DNA of 64,000 nucleotides, taken from Solanum dulcamara. Its lineage: Eukaryota > Streptophyta > Magnoliopsida > Solanales > Solanaceae. Below the pieces are notes generated by a model. That model was not told where the DNA came from and searched no databases. It saw only the letters and a list, made by a program, of their open reading frames with translations. The stretch lies in contig NC_077238.1 in NCBI RefSeq assembly GCF_947179165.1, forward strand, positions 46,256,293 through 46,320,292, given 5' to 3'. Position 1 is the first letter of the stretch. The number at the start of each line of letters is the position of its first letter. The position numbers were made by a program, and so were the translations under genes. This document shows, in pieces, positions 33,695 through 43,901 of the stretch.

Positions 33695-34357
33695 TTAGGG
33701 TTTGAAGGGATCAAGAGGGACTACACTTCTGTCATGACAAGACACACCAATATGTATTTCACCTTCATTAGGCATGTAAACATCAAACACAAGATTATTA
33801 CACACAAGTTGATCAACACCAATATCACTTGATAATGAACTATCAATCAAAGCATATGTATCAACATTAGGTGGACACAAATTAATTTTACTAGAAGAAT
33901 CAATTCGATCACTAATAGGATGAACTAGTGTATCCACATTCTCAACATGCACATTATCAAACCATGGAAAGGAACTACATGATAATGTACTATTATTCAA
34001 CGCACAAAAGTCAACACTAGGTGGACACAAAGTGATCTTACAAGAAGAATCTATTTGTTCATCAATAGGATCAACTAATGTATGAACACTCTCAACAAAT
34101 ACATTATCACTATGTGGTAAAGAATAATTAAGCTTACATAAAACCAAGCTATCATTCATACTCAATTGTCGACTAGCCACACAATGAATCTCCAAGTTTA
34201 AGGAAGTGCAAGACTTAGCATTGTTACCTTGTAGCTCATAACACCAAGTGTCTTCACCTTGGTTGTGCAACTCCTTAGGTTCTTCATCATGATGAGCAGT
34301 ACCCTTCAATAGTTTTTCCAATTCATCGGGTTCCATCTCAGTGATTAATTGAATCAA
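33695..34357 (-). CDS. 220-codon ORF with a 50-residue tandem repeat, retroelement-associated, function unknown
   Basis: The frame runs from ATG at 34357 to a stop at 33695. Residues 84-133 and 134-183 are two copies of a 50-residue unit. Shared words are DNV.VE.V.TLV.PI, IDSS.KI.LCPP.VD and ALN/IDS-L. The start (EMEPDELEKLLKG) is acidic, and Cys, Ser and Asp are common. No signal peptide or membrane segment is obvious. On the same strand upstream lie a long leader and a primer-binding site (35786-35797), so this is probably part of a gypsy-type element rather than a host gene. I do not recognise the protein. The short spacer of Q at 18069-18269 (THENVFLEK) is weakly similar. Confidence 0.45.
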   Translation of the reverse strand: MIQLITEMEPDELEKLLKGTAHHDEEPKELHNQGEDTWCYELQGNNAKSCTSLNLEIHCVASRQLSMNDSLVLCKLNYSLPHSDNVFVESVHTLVDPIDEQIDSSCKITLCPPSVDFCALNNSTLSCSSFPWFDNVHVENVDTLVHPISDRIDSSSKINLCPPNVDTYALIDSSLSSDIGVDQLVCNNLVFDVYMPNEGEIHIGVSCHDRSVVPLDPFKP

Positions 34358-35785
34358 CCTTTCAATATTTCTTTATATTGAAACAGACAACTCATTTATG
34401 CTCAAAGTACGAGGATACCGATAGTCAAATGATAACAATCCATCCACTATACCTATAAAGCTAAACAAACAATTTAGTAGAAAAATTTCTCACATCACTC
34501 TTTATTTGAACTATCAACACACCTTCTATGGCCTTTTCCCCAAATTCATAGTGTTACTAATTCTTCTCAATCAATTCAAGGTTATGTATCGTTATAGATG
34601 AAAGGATCTTTGTGATACTTGAAACAAGGACAACTCAAATAAAACTCACATACTTAAATCATTAAAATTAAAAACAAAATAAAACTAGAAAAGAAGAAGA
34701 AATAAATTAGCATGAAAAAATTAAATCGGACTCAAAGAACATGATAAAATTTAGTAGGGTAATCTACTAATTAAAATAAAGTTATTAAGCCAAAAAAAGT
34801 TAAATTAGATGATAGGAAGCTAATTACCAAGATATGAACTGAGAAAATTATTTGATAAGAAATTGGCTTGAATTTCGTTGAGAAAAGCCTTGAAAAAGAC
34901 CTTGAAATTGCTGAAAATAGTGCTTATCAGGAGCTGACGCGCGCTTCGCGGTGCTGACGCGTGCTGATGCACGCTGACATGTGCTGACTTTTGTTTTTCC
35001 AGTTTTTTTTGTGCTCCTTTTGACTACCAACACTTAACACTTTCTACTTCCTTCCATTTAGGGTTAAGCACCACTTTTTTGAAGATTCTTCCTCAACAAT
35101 ATATGAATTTCATGAAGAACACCACAAATATTGATAAATTTCAAAAAGTTCATAACTCACTCAATTTAGCTCCAATCTTTAAAAAAATTTAAGCACAAGC
35201 TCCTTTCAATACCATCTTTCTAGGGAATCTGTGCTTACTAAGCCTGTGTTTGAGCTCTATGCCTTTGCCTTAGCGCGTCTTGGATGCTCTTCCCATAGTG
35301 CTGCCTTCTTCCTACAGAAGAAAATCCAATAATTCTTAACCCTCAATTTCAAGCCAAAAATAAATTCATTTCCTCCATCTTCAAGCTATGAAGAAAACCA
35401 AGAACAACATGAGCTTAAAATTTTCATACCTTCTTTGTTTTAGCTCCAAATTCAATGAAATTCTAGATTTATGCTCCCCTTGATATGGATGACAAACCCT
35501 AATGATTTTCAAGATCTAATTTAACCCGAATCAATAAACTCGTTTCACCCCCTTCATACTTTTTCAACTCAACAGCGGTGAAATTTCCAAATAACTCCAA
35601 ATCAACCCAAATTTCAGATTTAGACATAAAAATACTAGAAAATATGAATCTAGTGTCAAAAAGAATAACAAAAACACGAATCAGAGTATATTTTTTGAAA
35701 AATTGGGATGATGTTTAATTATTTTTTAGATTTTTGAATTTATGAACCTATGATTGAGATACGTGAATACTAATCCCTAGCCTAT
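34358..35785 (-). other. Minus-strand retroelement leader
   Basis: Between the primer site and the ORF. No domain is recognised. A GC-rich 10-base repeat lies at 34933-34990, and a 61-codon frame (35033-34848) covers it. The sequence is otherwise AT-rich with long A/T runs. It could be a decayed 5' untranslated leader and early gag. Confidence 0.4.
34933..34990. repeat. 10-base GC-rich tandem repeat
   Basis: gctgac recurs at 34933, 34953, 34963, 34973 and 34983, with a diverged unit at 34943. The unit is gctgacgcgt-like. It stands out against AT-rich flanks. Confidence 0.7.
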
Positions 35786-35797
35786 GATCTGATACCA
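35786..35797 (-). other. Minus-strand primer-binding site
   Basis: On the minus strand it reads TGGTATCAGATC, one base from TGGTATCAGAGC-type initiator-Met sites over 12 positions. The sequence at 35800 (tgatatcg) would be the reversed LTR end. Confidence 0.6.
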
Positions 35798-35799
35798 AA

Positions 35800-36300
35800 T
35801 GATATCGATCCTAATCGAAGAACTAAAATCAAAATGCAAAAAATTGAAATAACGAAAAGGATATATGCAATTATCGAAATCTAATCAAATTTATGAGCAA
35901 CAGAGGATTTTATACCTTCACCTCTCAATTGAATCCGATCAAACAACAATAACCCAAAATCAATCAAAAATGAGAAAACTAAATTGAATCCACAAAAAGG
36001 GTAGCTCAATGATTGATAATGCTAGAAGAAGTTAACACAAGTAATATCGGGAATCCACCCTAATTACTCAACTACAATTACAAACTAAGAACTATACTAA
36101 TACTAGGCTTCACCTAGAAACTGCAAGCTTCAAATCTTTCAAATATTCAATTCAGCATAATCTTCATAATCTAAGTCTTCTGAAATGACAAAAGCGTACT
36201 ACACATACTAATGAAATAAAGAAGACACTTTGTTTATAATTTTACCCTTAATGAGATAAGGGCCTTGTTTGGTTGTCTTCTTTTATGAGTTCTTGAGTTT
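35800..36300 (-). repeat. Probable LTR part to the right of the minus primer site
   Basis: Expected by position. AT-rich, with no coding sequence. The outer end is not defined and no second copy is in the window. Confidence 0.35.
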
Positions 36301-36804
36301 AAAATGTATCTTTCTTCTCTCTCTTCACTTTGATGGACCTTTTACATATTGTGTACCTTTATTTGGTATCCATCAACCTCCGCTAAAGCTTCCTTGTGAT
36401 CCATACTATCCATGTTGTTATCAGGTTCCCTTAAACTTACATCTTTAGGGTCTACAGGGAAGTTTCATGACTTACTCCATAGAGACCTTCATGGTCTATG
36501 GAGTTTAATAGGGCCCATTAACTTGGGTTGTAAAAGTGACCCTGACAAAAGGACTGCATAGGTGTCCTCCATTGGAGCCATAAGGGTCTATGGTACACAC
36601 CACAACTCATGGTGGACACTCATGGCCTTCACCTCTGAAACCCATTTGATAGGGCATGGAGCACGATGGTCCTTCATGTCCCGTAGTTCTCTTTATGGCC
36701 CATGGTGGATACCGTGAAGACAACCTGGTGCCAACATGCTACATTTTCCCTAATTTCATCTTTTATTCTTCATTTTTCCTCTTTCCAACTTTTGGGATAT
36801 TACA
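36301..36804 (-). repeat. Minus-strand LTR fragment with CCATGG-type motifs
   Basis: It contains tccatagagacc, ggtctatgg, ctcatggtgg and cccatggtgg words. Its right boundary ttgggatattaca at 36793-36804 reads TGTAATATCCCAA on the minus strand, an LTR start. No gene is seen. Confidence 0.5.
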
Positions 36805-37156
36805 ACCATTATGGAAAATCCCACGATGGCATGTAGTTATAAGAATAAAGAATTTATATAAGGAACCTGTAGTTTGAGCCCCCACCTAAAGCCTTATTCA
36901 GTGCTAAGTCAAATCCAACAGAATACGTAACATAGTAATCATACTTAACATATCATAAAACTTGTTCATAGGTTCAAAACATATAGAATAGCTCATTTCA
37001 TTTAATAATTGCAATGTGAGAAAATCCTTTCAACATTACAAACTATGCTTTTATAATTCATGTCATTAGGTTCCTAGGTCACAAATTAAGGATCCTAAGT
37101 CACCTCCTTCTTGAAATGCAGCCTATATCTATTTCTCTATATTGATTAGCTCCTAC
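36805..37156 (-). repeat. Minus-strand E-type LTR fragment
   Basis: Words such as 'cagtgctaagtcaaatccaac' and 'tcctaggtcac' match the reverse complement of the E LTR around 27400-27640 and 32430-32640. Ends abruptly at the start of pol fragment J. Confidence 0.5.
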
Positions 37157-37735
37157 TTAGTTGAAAGGACAACTAAAAGATCTTCTAAATAAGGCATTCA
37201 TTAGGTTGAGTGTCTCACCTTGGGGAATTCCTATCCTATTTATGTAGAAGAAAGACGGATCATTGAGAATATGTATTGACAATCGGCAACTGAACAAGAT
37301 CACCATAAAGAACAAGTATTCCCTCCTAGGATAGATGATCTTTTTGACCAACTTTAGGGTGCCACCTATTTCTCCAAGATAGATCTCAAATCAGGCTATC
37401 ATCAGTTGAAAGTGAGAGAATGTGATATCCCAAAAGATGCTTTTCGGACCTGATATGGTCACTTCAAGTTTGTTGTTATATCCATTAGATTAACTAACGC
37501 TTCTGCAACCTTTATAGACTTCATGAATCAATTGTTCAAAGAGTGTTTGGACATGTTTGTGATAGTATTTATCGATGATATATTGATCTATTCGAGGCCT
37601 GAGGAGGAGCATGCAAATCTCGCAGAATTGTTTTATAGACTCTCAAGTATAGGGAGTTATATGCTAAGTTTTCAAAGTTTGAATTTTGTCTTGCTTTTAT
37701 GGAATTTGTAGGCCATGTTATATTTGGTGAGGGTA
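37157..37735 (+). pseudogene. Fragment J reverse transcriptase, decayed
   Basis: Beginning mid-domain (QLKDLLNKAFIRLSVSPWGI), the blocks [29 protein letters not shown] and CDIPKDAF can be read across frame changes. The piece 37523-37711 has [21 protein letters not shown], with the catalytic FIDD intact. Stops occur just after the LFMQ-like block and elsewhere. It is a Ty3/gypsy RT cut on its 5' side by an LTR fragment. Confidence 0.8.
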
Positions 37736-38330
37736 TTTGAGTTGAATAATCGAAGATTGAAGTAGTAAGAACTGTCTAAGGCAAACATCCCTGACTAACA
37801 TAAGAAGCTTCTTGGGTTTGACCATCTACTACCATAGATTTGTTGAGGGGTTTTCATTTATATCCTATTCATTAACTAAGCTAATTCAAAAGAAGGCTAA
37901 ATTCCAATGGTCACATTATTTTGATAAGATTTCCTTAGAATTAAAAACAAGGTTAACTACTGGTTCAGTTTTGTCCCTACTCCAGGGAACCGATGGTTTT
38001 GTGATCTATAGTGATGCATCCAGAGTTGGATTGCATATATTTCAGAAAGCCTAAGATTTATAAGAGGAACTATCTAACTCATGATGTTAAGTTGGTATCT
38101 ATAGTGTTCACTCTTAGATTTGGCACCATTATCTTTATGGCGTGCATATTGTTATGTTCACTGATTATAAGAGATTCCAGTATGTGTTTACTTAGAAAGA
38201 GATGAACCTGAGGTAGAGGAGGGCTCCTCAAGGACTATGATATGAGCGTTCTCTACTACCCAGGTAAAGTAAATGTTGTTGGTAATGCTCTTAGCAGGTT
38301 ATATATGGGGAGCACTACCCATAAAGATGA
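37736..38330 (+). pseudogene. Fragment J RT thumb and RNase H, decayed
   Basis: The piece 37812-38054 reads GLTIYYHRFVEGFSFISYSL and then the connection FQWSHYFDKISLELKTRL. It ends in VLSLLQGTDGFVIYSDASRVG, where the Asp is the first RNase H residue. Then KRNYLTHDVKLVSIVF (the usual catalytic Glu of a HDLEL form is now Lys) and VFTDYKRFQYVFT carry on. Frames shift at least twice. Confidence 0.75.
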
Positions 38331-39495
38331 GGGAAAGAAAGAGTTGGCTAAAGAGATGTATAGGCTTGCACATTTGGGAGTTCAACATATTAACTCTAGT
38401 TAGGGTGGTGCTATTGTTCAGAAAAGGGATGAATCATATCTAGTTATCGAGGTGAAGGAAAAACAAGATCATGATCCCATTCTCCTCCCATTGAATGTAA
38501 ATTTTCACAAGCAGAAGGTAAACTTTTGCCAAAGGGGGAGTTGGAGAGTTGAGGTATCAATGGAGATTGTGTGTTTAAAGAGTTGATGGCTTCCGAGAAA
38601 GAATCATGGCAGAGCCCTATAGCTCCAGGTTTTCCATCCAACTAGGTTGTACAAAGATGTACCACTACTTAAGAGAAGTATATTGGTGGAGTGGAATGAA
38701 AAAAGGCATAGCAAAGTTTGTGTTTAAGTTCCAAAACTACCAACAAGTCAAAGTTGAGATCCAAAGGCCTTGGGGAGTGGCTCAGAACAGTGAAATTCTC
38801 GAATGGAAGTGGGAGATGATCAATATGGACTTCATAATAGGTTTACCATGATCCCGTATGTAGAATTACTCTATTTTGGTGATTATGGATAGGATGACCA
38901 AAATAGCCTATTTTTCTACCAACTAAGACTATTGATACTGCATAGGACTATGCTAGATTGTATCTTCGAGAAATTGACAGACTTTTTTGGGTTCCTTTGT
39001 CCATAATCTTATATTGGGGAACTTAATTCACTACTCAGTTTCGGAAGTCATTCAAAAAAGGTTTGGATTTAAGAGTGAACCTGAGCACTGCTTTTCATTC
39101 ACAGACAAATGACCAGGCAGAGCGCACAATTAAGATGTTGGAGGATATGTTGAGAGACTTTGTCATGGACTTCAAAGGTAATAGGTATTATCATTTACCT
39201 CTTATTTAGTTTGCGTACAATAATAGCTTCCATTCGAGTATTCAAATAGCCCCTTACGATGCTCTATATGGGAGGAGATATGGATCACCAATTGGTTGGT
39301 TTGAAGTTGGTGAAGCTAATTTGATTAGACCATACTTAGTACACAAGCCATGGAGAAGGTGAGAATCATCCAAGACATTTTGATAATGGCTAGAGCCGCC
39401 AAACATCCTACGCAGATGTTAGGAGATGAGATTTGGAGTTCAAAGTGCATGATTAGGTATACTTCAAAGTTTTAGCCATGAAGGGTGTGATGAGA
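38331..39495 (+). pseudogene. Fragment J integrase, decayed and cut at 39495
   Basis: KELAKEMYRLAHLGVQHINS precedes the zinc finger. The piece 38606-38851 reads YSSRFSIQLGCTKMYHYLRE, YWWSGMKKGIAKFV and then WKWEMINMDFIIGLP with the first Asp. The rest is recognisable only in fragments (EKVRIIQDILIMARAA, EIWSSKCM). The frame stops at AMKGVM, where a minus-strand LTR begins at 39496, so the C-terminal module and chromodomain are missing. Confidence 0.75.
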
Positions 39496-40328
39496 TGTCA
39501 TGACCCAAACTAAGGCCAAGTCGCGACACAGTGATCTGGATGTGAGGGTGCCCAACCAAGTCATCTTAGCATACATTATGTTCTTAAGGTAAAGAAACAT
39601 GACGAAATAAGCGGAAGTAACAACTGAAGGGAATAGGACTAAGGGATAGAAATTCAATAGATGTCCAATCTAGACTACATCACATAGCGTCTAAACATGC
39701 AACTAGTCAAGTCTTTGATGGAGGCTTAGGATAATATCCTAGCTCATCCGAAACAAAAGAAGTAAAAGTAGTAGAAACATGAAACAATGTCATGGAACTC
39801 CATAAGATGAGGACTCACCAACTCTTGATATCTAAACAACTCTAGCAACAAATAGGATAATCATAAGTGTCGTCCGTCCCTATATTATGAGACAATGTGG
39901 AAAAAATATGTGTTAGTACATAGAAGGTAATAAGTATGTGATATATCCATGAACAAGTAAAGGAACATGAACAATATACCACAAGATGTATGACCAATCA
40001 TAATGAACAGGAGTAAGGCTTAAAAGAATTTGAAAACATATAAAACTCATGGTCAATACATATCATAACATTTCATCATAAAACTCATAATTTAACTTTC
40101 AAATTTTATTGGATAACACCTTAAACTGAAATGTTAGACTATGCGAACTGTAACGTGGAATCTAAGAAACCCTCATCTAGAAAGGGGAGGCTACTTTGCC
40201 AGGGAATACTCCGTCATGCTACTCAACTCAACTTAACTCAATTAAGCTATAAGTGGATCTACTAGCTAGGACATAAAGGCCATCCTATGCGAGCAACATA
40301 GTGTGGGAATTTAGGTTACTACTAGGAT
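39496..40328 (-). repeat. Minus-strand LTR, left part (split by element G)
   Basis: It starts TGTCATGACCC on the plus strand, the reversed LTR end. It continues at 50953 after element G. Blocks like 'gtccgtccctatattatgagacaatg' and 'tgttagtacatagaa' match 25216-26269 and 57486-58250. Confidence 0.7.
40324..40328 (+). repeat. Element G target duplication, left copy
   Basis: aggat, identical to 50953-50957. Confidence 0.85.
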
Positions 40329-40841
40329 TGTTACACCCCATACTTTTGTACCTTGGAATGCATTCTTAAGTCTCTTAAAAGTTTCTTAAAGCTTCTAAAA
40401 GCTTCTTAATACTTCTTAAGAACTATTAAGCTTGTTAAGAGTTTCCATGTGAGCCGGATAATCTATAACGCTATCAAACAACTCTAAGGAAAGGAGAATG
40501 TGATACCCTATAGTAGATAAGATTGGAAATAGAGTTATAAGAATCCGGAAGAAGTTAGAGACCGAATGATGAGTCGTAGGACACGAATTATTTACGTAAG
40601 CTACCAACTGGGAAATCTTACATACTTAAGCTACTGGAGTACATACCAAGCTTACATAGCAAGGATTACAAAGGTTCATAAAGTAAGATGAGATTACAAA
40701 CCCATAAGAGGGAAAAGAGAGTGCCATGTGTCAGCATGAGAAAGTGACACATGTCAGTAGCTGGAGAAAGGGTGGTCGGCCCCCACATGCCACATGGTAG
40801 CATGTGATTGGAGGAAAAGGGTGTGTTGGCCCAATGAGGGC

Positions 40842-40913
40842 TTGACACGTGTCACCACCTAGGGCTTAACATATTTCACCACTTAGGGGTTGACACATGT
40901 TGCCCCCTTAGGT
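40842..40913 (+). promoter_or_regulatory. Three 24-base repeats upstream of the G LTR TATA box
   Basis: Copies start at 40842, 40866 and 40890 (ttgacacgtgtcacc..cta-ggg form). The first contains the G-box-like palindrome GACACGTGTC. The 3' LTR has the same array at 48081, 48105 and 48129. It ends five bases before the TATA box. This placement suggests enhancer repeats (inference). Confidence 0.6.
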
Positions 40914-40917
40914 GGAC

Positions 40918-40929
40918 TATATATATATG
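40918..40929 (+). promoter_or_regulatory. TATA box of element G 5' LTR
   Basis: ctatatatatat, matched by tatatatat at 48159-48167 in the 3' LTR. It would start transcription about 30 bases on, near cttattaaaattcc. Confidence 0.6.
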
Positions 40930-42810
40930 TCTTATGACTTATTAAAATTCCATACTTATCTAGAAAATTCAACAATAAGAAAGAAGACAAGAGAAGAAAC
41001 TAGAAAAGGAGAGAGCCACAGGTTTGGAAGGAAAAAAAAGGTGAGTTCTTTGATTTTGATCCATGATTTAATTATATAGGGTGTACCATGATGTTATTAA
41101 TGTGTTATTAATTAAAATTTATGGTTTGGATCAGACCAAAATGTTATCAAACAGCCACCACAAAATATTAGGCGCGCTAAAGGAACTTCCGAGGCAAGTT
41201 TCGATGATTTTAATGAGTTTTAAGCAAGGTAAGGAATTTCCTTTCAAATTAGAGTTTATGATGTTTTTATGAGGTGTATGAAATGTATTAAATAACGTTA
41301 TCTGTATAAAAATTTCATAAGGATGCTTGACGCTAGAAGCAAACTAAATTAAAGTGGTTATAGCTAAATCGAAGTCGAGTAGTGGGTTGTCGTTGTGGTG
41401 CTGTGGGTGCAGCTGGTTGGGTTGATTATTTCAGGGATTTAAAGTATTTTAAAAAGTGTGTGGGTGCTTCATGTTACAGCCACACGACCCTCCGTTTGGT
41501 ATGGTTAAAGATTTTGTGAAATAAAGATTAAAAACTCTATTTTCTTATTGTAGTTTTGATCTAGTTATTTGGAGTTGTATTGTGTAATGTTGAGGTGGTT
41601 TACTTGTATATATTCTGCTGGTTTTTGTTTTTGGTATGGTTGTTGACACTGTATCCGAGTTGAAACCTCTGGGATATTGAAGTTACAGGGGAAACGCTGC
41701 CCGATTTTCGATAGCATCGGAACTAGTAACAAACTAGTCGAGGGTAATGAATAAGGAAATGACTCCTATTAGTACTTGGTTGTAGAGTGGGATATTGGAA
41801 AGTGAAAGGCTATTCATTTTAGTATTAATTTACGTCAAATAGGTTAAGGAGGTATCATGGCAAGCCGGATTTCAATTAATCTCGAAAAAGGTATGTGAAG
41901 CTTTCTTTTGGCATGTCTTTGGGATAAGTATGTGAAGCTATCCTTCTTTTCTTTTGGCACGTCTTAGCCTTAAGTAATTTCTATACGAAATGTGGGGATA
42001 ATTCCATTCATATAACGTCAAGTATGACTCATAAGTCTTATTTACTTCTCGATAGTAGAATTCCTATACTAGTTGAGTTATTGCCTCTCAAGGCTTCTAT
42101 ATGATAGAGAGTAGTAAGTATGTGAAGTTATCTCCTTTCTCTTGACATGTTTTGGCATAAATACGTAGAGCTAACCTTCTTTCCTCTTGATATGTCTTTG
42201 ACATAAGTGTGGTGCTATGATGGTAAGGTAATGCAATAATAAGGTTATAATACCGAGCCCATGACGGTCCGGGTATGATATATGTAATGATGAATCCTTG
42301 AGGAAAAGTAGAGACTACATAAAGATTATTCTCTCTCTTCCTTTGGCATGTCCTAATTGTAGATAAAATGTGATACGATCTCTGGGGTAACTCCAATTTT
42401 AAGTCCTAAATGTAATCCATATCTCTTATTCATTTCTTAATGTCAAACTCTTGTAGTAAGTTGAACTCTTTTCCTTGAACTCCATAGGTTGAGAAGTACT
42501 GGATGCAAAAACTCCTACTCCTAAGGACTATGTGACGATGGGTATCCATGATTCTATGAACTATTAGTATTACTTCAGTACATATCTAGGGTCCCCAATA
42601 TCCTAAGTGATATAGGCCTCAATGGCATTTAGAAGAAACTCAAGATGACTATACTACTATTCTAGTCCTCGGACAATAGCTTAATCTTCTTACATTGTCG
42701 AGTCTCTAATAATGATTTAGATTGTATATGGTTACACACTACTTGATTCGTGTATACTGTAATACATATTTCACCGAGTCCCGTGCCAGCTATAATATAA
42801 TTATTATTAT

Positions 42811-43014
42811 ATGATATATGGATCGGACCGAACATTCATCGGCATTACTATATGATATATTGATCGAACTGAACATTCCTCGGTATTACTATATGATATA
42901 TAGATTGGACCGAACATTCCTCGGCATTACTATATGATATATAGATCGGGTCATCATTCCTCGGTAGTATTATATGATGTGCAGATTGGGTCGTACGTTC
43001 CACATTATGTACTT
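42811..43014 (+). repeat. 41-base tandem array in G 5' LTR
   Basis: atgatata recurs at 42811, 42852, 42893 and 42934, exactly 41 bases apart, then at 42974 in a diverged unit. The unit contains gatcggaccgaacattcctcgg. A degraded form of the array is at about 50036-50200 in the 3' LTR. Confidence 0.85.
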
Positions 43015-43100
43015 ACAATATAAATGGATTGGGTTGTATGTTCCACTACGCTAATAATATATATGTGCATATGATGACAGAATGCTATAGATGGTACACC

Positions 43101-43300
43101 TAGTCCTATAAAGGGCCGGGTACGGTATATGATTATTATGACACTGAGTCCCATAAAGGTTCGGTTACGGTATATGATGATTATGACACTGAGTCTTATA
43201 AAGGGATGGGTATGGTATATGATAATTATGACAACGAGTTATATAAAGGACCGGGTACGGTATATGATGATATGATGCTACCGAGTCCCCAAAACGGACT
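43101..43300 (+). repeat. 45-base tandem array in G 5' LTR
   Basis: gagtcccataaaggg-type starts are at 43101, 43146, 43191 and 43236, exactly 45 bases apart, then 43283. The unit is gagtcccataaagggccggg, then tacggtatatgatgattatgacacc. Confidence 0.85.
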
Positions 43301-43467
43301 AGGCACAGTACATGATAGTAATATGTGTGACTTTCTTTTATACGATGCGAGTAAGGTAAATGGTTAAATGTTATACTTGTCCCCTACATCCCTATGCCAA
43401 TTGTAAGTTCCTTATGATGTTTATGCTTTAAATACTCAGTACATATGTCCTACTGACCCCCTTTCTC

Positions 43468-43488
43468 GGGGGAGGGGGGAGGGGGGGA
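43468..43488 (+). other. G-rich tract, possible G-quadruplex
   Basis: Runs of five, six and seven G separated by single A. The 3' LTR counterpart near 50659 has two runs (seven and six G). Confidence 0.6.
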
Positions 43489-43889
43489 CTGCATTCATGC
43501 CCACAGGTACAGATATACACTTTGGGGATCCATCAGTATAGGAGTTCCACTCAGCAGTTCAGAAGCGCTCTATTGTGCCGGAGCCTAGTTTTGGTATTAA
43601 CCCTCGATATATATATTTTTTTCTTCATCGGTACAGCAGGGGCCTGTCACGCCTTATGTTACTGTTCTTACTCTTAGAGGTCTGTGGATATGTATGTGGG
43701 TTGTATATGGGTTGTATATGTATGTATATACAGTGGCGCCTATGATAAGCCTCGTCGGCTTACATGTTATCCTGCCTGTTGATGTGCTATAACTTAAACG
43801 GGGGACAAATTTACTTATAAATAGTAGGGATATACGCGAGTTCCCAGTTCAGGCATCCATCACGGCCTACGAGGTTGGGTTATGACAAA

Positions 43890-43901
43890 GTGGTATAAGA
43901 G
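43890..43901 (+). other. Element G primer-binding site, degenerate
   Basis: gtggtataagag, just after the LTR end, is close to TGGTATCAGAG with one base changed. Initiator-Met type. Confidence 0.6.

Larger units (their letters stand above)
40329..43887 (+). repeat. Element G 5' LTR
   Basis: TGTTACACCCC to GGGTTATGACA. It contains runs of 'cttaag' words at the start (40370-40440), a 24-base triple repeat, a TATA box, a 41-base array, a 45-base array and a G-rich tract. A 99-codon frame at 42396-42097 on the minus strand is identical in both LTRs but shows no protein features. Confidence 0.9.

Noticed and set aside
42097..42396. 99-codon minus frame, identical at 49323-49622, as a conserved gene
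   Set aside because: It lies inside the LTRs of element G, and its identity is explained by the whole 690-base tract being nearly identical. It shows no domain or codon-level signal.
42811..43300. CRISPR-like regular repeats
   Set aside because: The units are head-to-tail with no unique spacers, lie in LTRs, and the DNA is plant nuclear.
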